Shown here piece by piece: positions 15,437-24,209 of a stretch of DNA of 42,768 bases. The notes beneath the pieces were generated by a model, which ran no database searches, was not told where the DNA came from, and saw only the letters and a program-made list of their open reading frames with translations. Numbering within the stretch: position 1 is the first letter of the stretch; every line of letters begins with the position of its first letter. Made by a program: the position numbers and the translations under genes. This DNA is from Clostridia bacterium (GTDB lineage: Bacteria; Bacillota; Clostridia; Oscillospirales; CAG-382): positions 1 to 42,768 of the forward strand of contig JAFQHW010000046.1 of assembly GCA_017397805.1 (NCBI GenBank), read 5' to 3'.

Positions 15437-16228
15437 ATGAAAGTTAGCTATTTTCCGGGTTGCACCCTGAAGAACAAAGCCAAGGACTTGGATCTGTACG
15501 CATACAAATCCGCCGAAGCTTTGGGCGTTACTTTGGAAGAAATTGAAAATTGGCAATGCTGCGGCGGCGTGTTCACCACCGCTAAAAACGAGGTTGCCAC
15601 TAAGCTTTCCTCAGTGCGCGCTTTGAAGGAGGCTTGCACCAAGGAACAGCCTTTGGTAACGGTGTGCTCGGCTTGCCACAACGTAATAAAGCAAACCAAT
15701 CACGCTATGCAGACCGATAAGGATTTTGCCGCCAAGGTAAACCGCTACATGAACGAAGACGGCGGATATTCGGGCGAAACGGCAGTTTATCATTATTTGG
15801 AAATGCTTCGTGATTTAGTGGGATTCGACACCTTGAAGGAAAAGGTGGTAAATCCCCTTAAAGGCAAGAAGATAGCGGCTTATTACGGCTGTCTGCTTTT
15901 AAGACCTAATAGCGTAATGAATATGGATGACCCCGAAAATCCTACCATTATGGAGGATTTTATCAAGGCTCTCGGTGCCGATGCGGTGGTGTATTCCATG
16001 CGTAACGAGTGTTGCGGCGGATACGTCAGCGTAGAAAGTCCCGACCTTGCAAAAAACAAGAGCAACGCCGTTGTAAACAACGCAAAAGCACAGGGCGCGG
16101 AGATGATTATCACGGCTTGCCCCTTGTGTAAGTACAATCTTGTGAAAAACGGCGCGGATATACCCGTGGTTTATTTCACCGAGCTTTTGGCAGAGGCACT
16201 TGGCGTAAAGGAGGATACGAATGAATAA
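15437..16228 (+). CDS. hdrB: Heterodisulfide reductase subunit B-like protein (two CCG domains)
   Basis: 263 residues from the ATG at 15437, six bases after GGAGGT; an in-frame GTG at 15431 touches that site and is less likely. Two complete CCG cysteine motifs are visible: C9, C41-C42, C77 and C80; and C152, C192-C193, C228 and C231. In methanogen HdrB these bind two noncubane [4Fe-4S] clusters that cleave the CoM-CoB disulfide. With no such cofactor expected here, the subunit probably passes electrons to another acceptor. Thiol:fumarate reductase TfrB carries an HdrB-like half, and frdBA lie in the same gene run. Confidence 0.9.
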   Translation: MKVSYFPGCTLKNKAKDLDLYAYKSAEALGVTLEEIENWQCCGGVFTTAKNEVATKLSSVRALKEACTKEQPLVTVCSACHNVIKQTNHAMQTDKDFAAKVNRYMNEDGGYSGETAVYHYLEMLRDLVGFDTLKEKVVNPLKGKKIAAYYGCLLLRPNSVMNMDDPENPTIMEDFIKALGADAVVYSMRNECCGGYVSVESPDLAKNKSNAVVNNAKAQGAEMIITACPLCKYNLVKNGADIPVVYFTELLAEALGVKEDTNE

Positions 16229-16610
16229 CAATAAGTATCTTCGCGAAGAATTGCTTCGTCAAAGCGGTGTAAACCCCAAGAAGTGTATGAAATGCGGTAA
16301 GTGCACTGCAACCTGCCCCGCTTTTGACGAGATGGAGTATCATCCCCATCAGTTTGTGAGCATGGTGGAATCGGGGGATATCGAGCCGCTTCTAAAGTCC
16401 GAATCCCTTTATAAGTGCTTATCTTGTTTTGCGTGTATCGACAGATGCCCCAGAGGGGTAGAACCTGCTAAATTAGTGGAGGCAGTGCGACTGAGCGTTA
16501 TCAGAAAACAGGGCGGAAACAGACTGTCTGCCGACGACGTTCCGAGCCTTTTGGATGAGGACGTTCCGCAACAGTTATTGGTAAGCGCGTTTAGAAAATA
16601 CAGCAAGTAA
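16221..16610 (+). CDS. hdrC: Heterodisulfide reductase subunit C-like ferredoxin protein
   Basis: 129 residues, overlapping the hdrB end by 8 bp. Two [4Fe-4S] motifs are visible: C22-x2-C25-x2-C28-x3-C32-Pro and C66-x2-C69-x2-C72-x3-C76-Pro. HdrC relays electrons from HdrA to HdrB. The C-terminus (about 90-129) is short and not a membrane anchor, so the complex is soluble. Confidence 0.9.
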   Translation: MNNNKYLREELLRQSGVNPKKCMKCGKCTATCPAFDEMEYHPHQFVSMVESGDIEPLLKSESLYKCLSCFACIDRCPRGVEPAKLVEAVRLSVIRKQGGNRLSADDVPSLLDEDVPQQLLVSAFRKYSK

Positions 16611-16624
16611 GGAGGAAAAGACGA

Positions 16625-18619
16625 ATGCAAAGAGTTGGTGTTTTTGTATGTTGGTGCGGCAGTAATATCGCAGGTACGGTAGATGTTAAAGCGGTAGCTG
16701 AAGCATTGAAAAACGAACCGGGCGTGGTCTTTTCCACCGATTATCAATATATGTGTTCTCAAGCGGGTCAGGATATGATCATCAATGCCGTAAAGGAACA
16801 CAATCTTACGGGCATCGTTGTGTGCTCTTGCTCTCCCCGTATGCATGAAGCTACCTTTCGCAAGACGGCGGCAGCTGCTGGACTCAACCCCTATATGGTT
16901 GAGATTGCCAATATCCGCGAGCAGTGCTCCTGGGTACATAAGGATATGGCTTTGGGTACCGAAAAAGCAATCATTTTGGGCAAGGCGGCGGTAGCAAAGG
17001 TTAATTTGAACGCACCTCTTACCCCCGGTCAGTCGCCCGTTACCAAGCGCGCCTTGGTTATCGGCGGCGGCATTGCGGGTATCCAGACGGCACTTGATAT
17101 AGCCGACGCGGGTTTTGAGGTTGACATCGTTGAGAAGAAGCCTACCATCGGCGGTAAAATGGCTCAGCTTGATAAGACTTTTCCCACCCTTGACTGTGCG
17201 GCTTGTATTTTGACACCGAAAATGGTGGACGTGGCACAGAACGATAAGATCCGCATCTTCTCCTACAGCGAAGTAGCTGAGGTTAAGGGTTTTGTGGGTA
17301 ACTTCGACGTAACCATTAAGAAGAACGCCCGCTACGTTAAGGAAGATATTTGTACGGGTTGCGGCGCTTGCGTAGAAAAGTGCCCCATGAAAAAGAATCC
17401 CAACGAATTTAATTTGGGTATGGATAACCGTCCCGCAATTTACATTCCCTTTGCTCAAGCGGTGCCCAAGGTGGCAACCATTGACCCTAACGCTTGTAAT
17501 ATGCTTAAAAACGGCAAGTGCGGCGTGTGTGCGCGCATTTGCACGGCGGGAGCGATAGATTACACCCAAAAAGACGAATACATAGAAGAAAAATACGGCG
17601 CTATCGTTGTGGCAACCGGCTTTAACCCCATCAGTATGGATAAGTTTGACGAGTTTGCCTACAATCAGTCCAAAGACGTTATCACTTCTTTGGAGTTTGA
17701 GCGTCTTACCAACGCGGCAGGCCCCACTGCGGGCCATTTGGAAAGACCGTCCGACGGCAGATCCCCCAAGACCATCGTCTTCGTACAGTGCGTGGGCTCC
17801 CGTTGTGACGCTTGTGCCGAAAAAGGCAAGGAATATTGCTCCAAGATCTGCTGTATGTACACTGCAAAGCACGCTATGCTGGTTCGTGATAAATATCCCG
17901 AAACCGAGGTTTACGTGTTCTATATCGACGTGAGGACTCCCGGCAAAAACTTTGACGAGTTCTATCGCCGCGCAGTGGAAGAGTACGGTGTTAAGTACGT
18001 AAAGGGTATGGTGGGCAAGGTAGTACCCGAAGGCGATAAGCTAAAGGTTCAGGCTTCTGACCTTCTTGCCAACAAGCAACTGCACATAGATGCGGACTTG
18101 GTGGTATTGGCGGCGGCTATCGAGCCTGATAAATCTGCCCGTCCCTTGGCAACCATGCTTACCGCAAGTATGGATACCAACGACTTCTTTACCGAAGCAC
18201 ATCCCAAGCTCCGTCCCGTGGAAAGTCCTACGGCGGGCGTGTTCCTTTCGGGTGCTTGTCAAGGACCTAAGGACATTCCCGAAACGGTTTCTCAGGCAAG
18301 TGCGGCGGCGGCAAAGGTTATCGGCTTGCTTGCAAAAGATAAGCTTACGGGTAACCCCTGCATTGCACACTCCGACGAGCTTATGTGTAACGGTTGCTCC
18401 TCTTGCGCAAACGTGTGCCCTTACGGCGCAATTACTTACGAGGATAAAGAGTTCCGTATGCCCGACAGAACCACTAAGGTCAGAAGGGTAGCGTCGGTTA
18501 ACCCTGCAGTCTGCCAAGGCTGCGGCGCTTGTACCGTTGCTTGTCCGTCAGGCGCTATGGATCTCAAGGGATTTGCAAACTTACAAATAATGGCGGAGGT
18601 TGACGCAATATGCAAGTAA
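16625..18619 (+). CDS. hdrA: Heterodisulfide reductase subunit A-like flavoprotein (electron-bifurcating type)
   Basis: 664 residues, the full bifurcating-type length. The N-terminal region carries FVCWCGSNI and CSCSPRMHE cysteine segments. The FAD Rossmann motif GGGIAGIQTALDIADAG is at about 146. Inserted ferredoxin segments CTGCGACVEKCP and CGVCARICTAGA lie mid-protein. The C-terminus has two more ferredoxin motifs (CNGCSSCANVCP and CQGCGACTVACP). In the methanogen and Desulfovibrio complexes the HdrA flavin splits electron pairs: one electron goes downhill through HdrCB, the other to ferredoxin. Gene order hdrB-hdrC-hdrA-mvhD with overlaps implies one stable complex. There is no MvhA/MvhG hydrogenase here, so hydrogen is not the obvious donor. 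Confidence 0.92.
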   Translation: MQRVGVFVCWCGSNIAGTVDVKAVAEALKNEPGVVFSTDYQYMCSQAGQDMIINAVKEHNLTGIVVCSCSPRMHEATFRKTAAAAGLNPYMVEIANIREQCSWVHKDMALGTEKAIILGKAAVAKVNLNAPLTPGQSPVTKRALVIGGGIAGIQTALDIADAGFEVDIVEKKPTIGGKMAQLDKTFPTLDCAACILTPKMVDVAQNDKIRIFSYSEVAEVKGFVGNFDVTIKKNARYVKEDICTGCGACVEKCPMKKNPNEFNLGMDNRPAIYIPFAQAVPKVATIDPNACNMLKNGKCGVCARICTAGAIDYTQKDEYIEEKYGAIVVATGFNPISMDKFDEFAYNQSKDVITSLEFERLTNAAGPTAGHLERPSDGRSPKTIVFVQCVGSRCDACAEKGKEYCSKICCMYTAKHAMLVRDKYPETEVYVFYIDVRTPGKNFDEFYRRAVEEYGVKYVKGMVGKVVPEGDKLKVQASDLLANKQLHIDADLVVLAAAIEPDKSARPLATMLTASMDTNDFFTEAHPKLRPVESPTAGVFLSGACQGPKDIPETVSQASAAAAKVIGLLAKDKLTGNPCIAHSDELMCNGCSSCANVCPYGAITYEDKEFRMPDRTTKVRRVASVNPAVCQGCGACTVACPSGAMDLKGFANLQIMAEVDAICK

Positions 18620-19044
18620 ATGAATATAAGCCCTTAATCGTTGCATTTTGCTGCAACTGGTGTTCATACGCAGGCGCAGACCTTGCGGGCAACAACCGTC
18701 TGGCTTATCCCGCTGACGTAAAAATTATTCGCGTTCCTTGTTCGTGCCGTGTAAACCCCACGTTTATTTTGCGTGCGTTCCAGCGCGGTGCGGACGGCGT
18801 TATCATATGCGGCTGTCACCCCGGTGACTGTCACTATACCTCGGGTAACTACTATACCCGTCGTCGTATGGCGGCTCTTTTCTCCATGTTGGATTTCCTC
18901 GGCATCGAAAAAGAACGCACCCGTTTGGAATGGGTGTCTGCCGCTGAGGGCGCTAAGTTCGCCGCTACTATGAACGATTTCGTTCAGACGGTAGCTTCAT
19001 TGGGCGAAAACAAGAGATTGGAGGATTTGAGATGCAAAAAATAA
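18610..19044 (+). CDS. mvhD: MvhD/FlxD-like [2Fe-2S] electron-transfer subunit
   Basis: 144 residues, overlapping the hdrA end by 10 bp. Cysteine pattern of MvhD-type proteins: CCNWC (C14, C15, C18), PCSCR (C44, C46) and CGCHPGDC (C67, C69, C74). The subunit docks the electron-input module to HdrA. Because the next genes encode an NAD(P)H-type input module and not a hydrogenase, it corresponds to FlxD of the FlxABCD-HdrABC complex. Confidence 0.9.
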   Translation: MQVNEYKPLIVAFCCNWCSYAGADLAGNNRLAYPADVKIIRVPCSCRVNPTFILRAFQRGADGVIICGCHPGDCHYTSGNYYTRRRMAALFSMLDFLGIEKERTRLEWVSAAEGAKFAATMNDFVQTVASLGENKRLEDLRCKK

Positions 19045-20030
19045 CTCGCGAACAGTTAATCGCAAAAGCATCGGAACTCCTTTCAAACGGCACGGTCAGC
19101 CAAGTTTTAGGCTGGGGCAAGGGTGAGTTTGATTATGACGTGACTCCCACCCTGTTCAGCTCTGCGGAAGAGTTGGAGAACGGATTTGTGTTCAACGATT
19201 TCTGCGGTGCCAATTTCTCAAAATATCTCGTATCCAAGGCGGCAAAGGCAGATGGTAAGCTCCTTGTGTTCTTAAAGCCTTGCGATACTTACAGTTTTAA
19301 TCAGTTGCTTACGGAACACCGTTTTGACCGCGAAAAGGTGTATGCGGTGGGCATCCCCTGTGAGGGTATGGCGGATATTTCCAAGGTAAAGGCTATCAGC
19401 GGTGACGGTATCGCTTCTATCAATGCAGATGGCGATAATTTGGTTGTTACCACCCTTTATGAAGATGCGCCTATTACTATTGCAACTAAAGATGTTCTTG
19501 CAGAGCGTTGCATAAACTGCAAGAGCAAAAAGCACGTAGCATACGACGAGCTTATGGGCGAAGAGGGTGAGGTTTTGGCTTCCAACCGCTTTGACGAGGT
19601 GGCTCGTTTAGAGGCTATGACCGCAGACGAGCGCTTTGCCTTTTGGCAGAACGAGCTTTCCCGCTGTATTCGTTGCAATGCGTGCCGTGATGCTTGCCCC
19701 GCTTGTACTTGTGAAAAATGTGTGTTTGATAACCCCAATTCGGGTGTTGAAAATAAATCTCCCGCTAATGAATTTGAAGAAAAACTGTTCCATATTATCC
19801 GCGCTTACCACGTGGCTGGACGTTGCACCGACTGCGGTGAGTGCTCCAGAGTGTGCCCACAGAATATTCCCTTGCACCTTCTGAACCGTAAGTTTATCAA
19901 AGATATAAACGAGTTTTACGGTGAATATCAGGCGGGCGAGGAAGTGGACTCTCGCGCACCGCTGGTAAACTATACTACCGAGGATCTGGAGCCGGGCGAA
20001 GTGTTTGACAGGGGGGATAACAATGCGTAA
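19032..20030 (+). CDS. Flx-type iron-sulfur subunit, FdhB/FrhB-like
   Basis: 332 residues, overlapping mvhD by 13 bp. The N-terminal half resembles the beta subunit of F420-dependent hydrogenase or formate dehydrogenase (FLKPCDTYSFNQLL, VGIPCEGM, RCINCKSKKH). The C-terminal half has two ferredoxin motifs (CIRCNACRDACP and CTDCGECSRVCP), with extra cysteines CTCEKC between. It probably relays electrons from the flavin/NADH subunit toward MvhD. Which Flx letter it corresponds to cannot be settled without alignment. Confidence 0.75.
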   Translation: MQKITREQLIAKASELLSNGTVSQVLGWGKGEFDYDVTPTLFSSAEELENGFVFNDFCGANFSKYLVSKAAKADGKLLVFLKPCDTYSFNQLLTEHRFDREKVYAVGIPCEGMADISKVKAISGDGIASINADGDNLVVTTLYEDAPITIATKDVLAERCINCKSKKHVAYDELMGEEGEVLASNRFDEVARLEAMTADERFAFWQNELSRCIRCNACRDACPACTCEKCVFDNPNSGVENKSPANEFEEKLFHIIRAYHVAGRCTDCGECSRVCPQNIPLHLLNRKFIKDINEFYGEYQAGEEVDSRAPLVNYTTEDLEPGEVFDRGDNNA

Positions 20031-21051
20031 ATGCTCTCTTGAAAAGATAAACGAGATATTTGCCGCCATTGCGAAAAACGCGGCGCTGTATCTTCCCGTT
20101 GACCGGACCGACGGCAGTGCGGCTTATAAAAAATGGGAGGAAGGTACCGTATGGAGCAACGCGCTTAATACCGTAAGAAGCCCCAAGGACTTTTTCTTCC
20201 CTCAGACCGAGGATTTGATGAGATTCAAAACCAAGGGTAAAACCGTTCAGTTGGAGGATATCCGCACCGAAGCGGAGGCTTTCGTGGTTTTCGGTGTTCG
20301 CGCTTGCGACGTTAAAAGCTTTGATATCCTTGACCGCGTGTTTTTAACCGAGCCTGCGGACAGCTTCTACGCTAACAGAAGAAACCACGGCGTTATCGTG
20401 TCCTTGGCTTGCACAAGACCCGTTGAAACTTGCTTCTGTAAAACCTTCGGCATCGACCCGTCTGCTCCCGCAGGGGATATTTCCGCTTGGAAAACGGAAA
20501 GTGATATCTTCTTTGAGGCTAATACCGAAAAAGGCAAGGCCTTGCTTCATACCTTGTCTGAGCTGACCGAAGAATGTGACGACGGCGCAGTAGCGGAGCA
20601 AAAAGCAAAAATAAACGCCGTTATGGAAAAGCTTCCCCTTAAAGACCTTTCCACGAAAGGCTTCGGAGGCGGCAAAACGGCTGAGCTTTTTGACGCTCCC
20701 GAATGGGATGAGCTTTCTTCAGCCTGTCTTGGTTGCGGTACTTGTACCTTCGTGTGCCCTACCTGCCAGTGCTATGATATTAAAGATTTTAATACGGGCA
20801 ACGGTGTTATCCGTTTCAGATGTTGGGATTCTTGTATGTATTCCGATTTCACTAAAATGGCACACGGCAACAATCGTTTGACTCAAAAGGAACGCTTCCG
20901 TCAACGCTTTATGCACAAATTGGTGTATTATCCCGAAAACAACGACGGACTGTTCAGCTGTGTTGGTTGCGGTCGCTGTCTTGCAAAGTGCCCCATTTCC
21001 ATGAATATAGTAAAAGTAATGAAAAAGATTGGAGGAAATAAAGGTGAATAA
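20023..21051 (+). CDS. Flx-type 4Fe-4S dicluster subunit, AsrA/sulfhydrogenase-beta-like
   Basis: 342 residues from the ATG at 20023, which follows a GGGGGG ribosome binding site and overlaps the previous stop by 8 bp. It resembles the beta subunit of sulfhydrogenase and anaerobic sulfite reductase AsrA (VFGVRACDVKSFDILDRVF, then HGVIVSLACTRP). Two ferredoxin motifs near the C-terminus: CLGCGTCTFVCPTCQC and CVGCGRCLAKCP. No siroheme sulfite reductase subunit is present, so the AsrA likeness marks an electron-transfer module, not sulfite reduction. Confidence 0.82.
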   Translation: MRKCSLEKINEIFAAIAKNAALYLPVDRTDGSAAYKKWEEGTVWSNALNTVRSPKDFFFPQTEDLMRFKTKGKTVQLEDIRTEAEAFVVFGVRACDVKSFDILDRVFLTEPADSFYANRRNHGVIVSLACTRPVETCFCKTFGIDPSAPAGDISAWKTESDIFFEANTEKGKALLHTLSELTEECDDGAVAEQKAKINAVMEKLPLKDLSTKGFGGGKTAELFDAPEWDELSSACLGCGTCTFVCPTCQCYDIKDFNTGNGVIRFRCWDSCMYSDFTKMAHGNNRLTQKERFRQRFMHKLVYYPENNDGLFSCVGCGRCLAKCPISMNIVKVMKKIGGNKGE

Positions 21052-21877
21052 CGTAAACGACACTTTAATTCCGAAGATCGGCGTCATTACCGACGTGCGT
21101 ATAGATACCCCCGACATAAAAACCTTTCGCGTGGTAACCCTTGACGGAAAAAAGGCTTTTGACCATATGCCCGGTCAATGTGCCATGCTGTCCGTCCCCG
21201 GTGTGGGCGAGGCGATGTTTTCCATCACTTCTTCCCCTACCAACGAAGAGTTTATGGAGTTTTCCATTAAAAAATGCGGTTGCGTAACCGATTGGTTGCA
21301 TCAAGCTGAGGTCGGTCAGCAGATAACCATCCGCGGCCCTTACGGAAAGCCTTTTCCCGTTGACGACGTGTTCGCAGGTAAAGACTTGCTGTTTATCGCA
21401 GGCGGTGTTGGCTTGGCGCCTCTCCGTTCCGTTATCAACTACTGCCGCCATTACCGTGACCGCTACGGCAAGATCGATATAGTTTACGGCTCTCGCAGTA
21501 AGGATGACCTTCTTGACTATCAGGAGATCATCAACGAATGGGCAACCGATGAGGGCGTTGACGTGCATTTGACTATCGATAACCCTCAAGAGGGTTGGGA
21601 CGGTCACGTAGGGTTCGTCCCCAACTTCGTAAAAGAGCTTGGGTTCGATACCGATAAAGTGGCTGTTCTGTGCGGTCCCCCCATTATGATAAAATTCACG
21701 CTGGACGGGCTGTGTGGTCTTGGGTTTGATAAAACCAACGTTTACACCACCCTTGAGCTTCGTATGAAATGCGGCGTAGGCAAATGCGGAAGGTGTAACG
21801 TGGGCGCCAAGTACGTTTGCAAGGACGGTCCCGTCTTCCGTTGCGACGAACTTGATGAATTACCCGATGAGTATTAA
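21044..21877 (+). CDS. Flx-type FAD/NAD(P)H oxidoreductase, AsrB/sulfhydrogenase-gamma-like
   Basis: 277 residues from the GTG at 21044, placed 8 nt after GGAGG; this start overlaps the preceding gene by 8 bp. It has a ferredoxin-NADP reductase fold: an FAD-binding barrel (about 15-100, with PGQCAMLSVPG and FSITSSPT), then the NAD(P) domain (FIAGGVGLAPLRSVINY and VAVLCGPPIMIKF). A C-terminal cysteine cluster (ELRMKCGVGKCGRCNVG, then Cys further on) binds [2Fe-2S]. It is the predicted entry point for NADH electrons into the Hdr complex, equivalent to FlxA. Cofactor preference (NADH or NADPH) is not readable with certainty; a neighbouring Rex gene favours NADH. Confidence 0.85.
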   Translation: MNNVNDTLIPKIGVITDVRIDTPDIKTFRVVTLDGKKAFDHMPGQCAMLSVPGVGEAMFSITSSPTNEEFMEFSIKKCGCVTDWLHQAEVGQQITIRGPYGKPFPVDDVFAGKDLLFIAGGVGLAPLRSVINYCRHYRDRYGKIDIVYGSRSKDDLLDYQEIINEWATDEGVDVHLTIDNPQEGWDGHVGFVPNFVKELGFDTDKVAVLCGPPIMIKFTLDGLCGLGFDKTNVYTTLELRMKCGVGKCGRCNVGAKYVCKDGPVFRCDELDELPDEY

Positions 21878-21888
21878 GGAGAAGTAAT

Positions 21889-22563
21889 ATGGACAATATG
21901 GTTAATATATACTTATACGGAAAGAAATACGAGGTTCCTTCAAGCCTCACCATTATGAACGCAATGGAATATGCCGGCTATCAGCTCGTTCGCGGTGTTG
22001 GTTGCCGTTGCGGATTCTGCGGCGCTTGTGCTACCATATACCGTATCAAGGGTCAGCAAGAGCTTAAGACCTGCCTTGCTTGTCAGACGAAGGTAGAGGA
22101 CAATATGTATATTGCCACCCTTCCTTTCTTCCCTTTGGTTAAAAAGCCTTATGAATTAGAGAACGTAAAGCCTACCGAGCAGATAATGATGCAGCTTTAC
22201 CCTGAGGTTTACGCTTGCATCGGTTGTAATGCCTGCACCAAGGCTTGCACCCAAGAGTTAAACGTTATGCAATATATCGCCTACGCTCAAAGAGGTGACT
22301 TTGAAAAATGCGCAGAGGAATCCTTTGACTGCGTAATGTGCGGTGTTTGTTCCGCCCGTTGTCCTGCAGGTATCTCTCATCCTCAGGTAGGTCTTTTGGC
22401 AAGACGTCTTAACGGCAAGTATCTCGCTCCCGAAACTCAGCACCTTTTAGAACGTGTTGCTGAGATAGAAAACGGCGGTTGCGAAGCGGCTCTTCAGGAT
22501 ATTATGAAGAAGACCGCTGAGGAGCTTAAAGAAATGTATAACAACCGCGATTTTGAGAAATAA
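21889..22563 (+). CDS. frdB: Soluble fumarate reductase iron-sulfur subunit
   Basis: 224 residues, 11 bp after the preceding gene with AAGGAG. The N-terminal plant-type [2Fe-2S] domain has C39, C41, C44, C47, C62 and C65. The C-terminal domain has C110-x2-C113-x2-C116-x3-C120 and C148-x2-C151-x2-C154-x3-C158. Classical FrdB/SdhB lacks one cysteine in the last motif and so carries a [3Fe-4S] cluster next to the quinone; here all four are present, predicting [4Fe-4S]. No FrdC/FrdD membrane anchors are encoded. Together these suggest electrons arrive from a soluble partner, probably HdrBC, and not from quinol. Confidence 0.85.
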   Translation: MDNMVNIYLYGKKYEVPSSLTIMNAMEYAGYQLVRGVGCRCGFCGACATIYRIKGQQELKTCLACQTKVEDNMYIATLPFFPLVKKPYELENVKPTEQIMMQLYPEVYACIGCNACTKACTQELNVMQYIAYAQRGDFEKCAEESFDCVMCGVCSARCPAGISHPQVGLLARRLNGKYLAPETQHLLERVAEIENGGCEAALQDIMKKTAEELKEMYNNRDFEK

Positions 22564-22577
22564 GGAGGTGCGATGAT

Positions 22578-24197
22578 ATGTATACCAAAGAACAGTTAGA
22601 ATCGATAAAAAAGGTAGAGGCGACCCGCGAAGAACGCCTTAAACAGATTCTTGCAGGCAATCATCCCAGACGTATGACTGCCGAAGAAAAAGATCAGGTT
22701 TTGCTTGAAAACCACCCCGACCGCATAGAATCGCAGTTCACAGAGCTTAAAATCGGTCCTAACAAGGGTGAGAAGGTTCCGTTGGAGCTGGCTGAAACCT
22801 TGCAGGCAAACCCCAGAATCGACCCTAAGGACATCGACCTCAGTAAAATCGATTACGACGTTGACGTGCTGGTAATCGGCGGCGGCGGCGCGGGTTCTGC
22901 GGCGGCTATTATGGCGCACGAAAACGGTGCCGACGTTTTGGTAGTTACCAAGCTTCGCCACGGCGATGCCAACACTATGATGGCAGAAGGCGGTATTCAG
23001 GCGGCAGATAAGCCTAACGACAGCCCTGCACAGCATTACCTTGACGTTATGGGCGGCGGTCACTTCAAGAACGTGCCCGAGCTGGTTTATAAGCTGGTAA
23101 ACGATGCGCCTATTTGCATCAAGTGGCTTAACGATCTGGGCGTTATGTTCGATAAAGAAGCTGACGGCACCATGGTTACCACCCACGGCGGCGGTACCTC
23201 CAGAAAGCGTATGCACGCTTGTAAGGACTATTCGGGCGCAGAAATTATGCGTGTTCTCCGTGACGAGGTTCAAAACCGTCAGATTCCCGTTGTTGATTTT
23301 ACCTCAGCTATAGAAATCATCAAGGACGAAAACGGCAAGGCTGCCGGTGCCGTTCTTATGAATATGGAAACCAAGGAGATTCTTATCGCCCGCGCTAAAA
23401 CCGTTATTATAGCAACCGGCGGCGCAGGTCGTATGCATTACCAAGGCTTCCCCACCTCTAACCATTACGGTGCCACTGCCGACGGACTTGTTATGGCTTA
23501 CCGCGCCGGTGCACCCTTGCTGTATGCTTACACCTTGCAGTACCATCCCACGGGTGCCGCTTATCCTTCGCAGATTTTCGGTGCCTTGGTTACGGAGAAG
23601 GTTCGTTCCATCGGTGCACAGCTTATCAACGCTGACGGCGAAGCTTTTATGTATCCCCTTGAAACACGTGACGTTTGCGCTTCCTCCGTTATCAGAGAGT
23701 GCCGCAGAGGCAACGGTGTTGCTACCTTTAACGGCGGTCAGGGCATTTGGTTGGATTCTCCCATCATCGACATGATCCACGGTGAGGGCACTATAGAAAA
23801 GAGAATCCCCGGTATGTTGCGTATGTACATGAAATACGGTATCGATATGCGTAAACAGCCTATTCTTATATATCCTACCCTCCACTACCAGAACGGCGGT
23901 ATCAAGATTGCCGATAACGGTATGTCCGACGTTGAAAATCTTTTCGTGGCAGGCGAGGCGGTTGGCGGTATCCACGGTGAAAACCGCTTGATGGGCAACT
24001 CCCTGCTGGATATCATAGTGTTTGGCCGCAACGCGGGCATTAACGCCGCCGCAGTTGCCAAAAACACCGTTGCAAGCGATAAACTCAATTTAGATCACGT
24101 AGAGAGCTTTAAGAAAGAAATGGCGGATGCAGGCATCAAAACCGATGCGGTTTCCCCTAAGCTTCTTCCTAACTATACCAATCAGAAGGATTTTTAA
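22578..24197 (+). CDS. frdA: Fumarate reductase flavoprotein subunit (non-covalent FAD type)
   Basis: 539 residues, start ATG after AAGGAGG. Reduces fumarate to succinate. FAD motif GGGGAGSAAA at 101-110; the region normally carrying the flavin-linking His reads ANTMMAEGG with Asn132, so FAD is predicted non-covalent. Active-site segments: YHPTG (322-326), TRDVCASSVIR (R364, D365, R373), LHYQNGG (H436), and GEAVGGIHGENRLMGNSLLD (H466, R470). About 95 residues before the Rossmann start form an unusual charged extension, perhaps for docking. L-aspartate oxidase is the main alternative, but nadA and nadC are absent and an frdB-type gene precedes it. Confidence 0.87.
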   Translation: MYTKEQLESIKKVEATREERLKQILAGNHPRRMTAEEKDQVLLENHPDRIESQFTELKIGPNKGEKVPLELAETLQANPRIDPKDIDLSKIDYDVDVLVIGGGGAGSAAAIMAHENGADVLVVTKLRHGDANTMMAEGGIQAADKPNDSPAQHYLDVMGGGHFKNVPELVYKLVNDAPICIKWLNDLGVMFDKEADGTMVTTHGGGTSRKRMHACKDYSGAEIMRVLRDEVQNRQIPVVDFTSAIEIIKDENGKAAGAVLMNMETKEILIARAKTVIIATGGAGRMHYQGFPTSNHYGATADGLVMAYRAGAPLLYAYTLQYHPTGAAYPSQIFGALVTEKVRSIGAQLINADGEAFMYPLETRDVCASSVIRECRRGNGVATFNGGQGIWLDSPIIDMIHGEGTIEKRIPGMLRMYMKYGIDMRKQPILIYPTLHYQNGGIKIADNGMSDVENLFVAGEAVGGIHGENRLMGNSLLDIIVFGRNAGINAAAVAKNTVASDKLNLDHVESFKKEMADAGIKTDAVSPKLLPNYTNQKDF

Positions 24198-24209
24198 GGA
24201 GGAAGTAAT

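Noticed and set aside
16409..17872. Minus-strand frame of 487 codons across hdrC and hdrA
   Set aside because: Antisense shadow of hdrA; no motif and no ribosome binding site.
20023..21877. Anaerobic sulfite reductase (AsrAB)
   Set aside because: The two genes resemble AsrA and AsrB, but the siroheme subunit AsrC is absent and the Hdr/MvhD context fits an Flx electron-input module.
22578..24197. L-aspartate oxidase (NadB)
   Set aside because: The Asn at the flavin-His position is shared with NadB, but an frdB-type gene directly precedes it, and the fumarase and malate dehydrogenase context favours fumarate reductase; nadA and nadC are absent.
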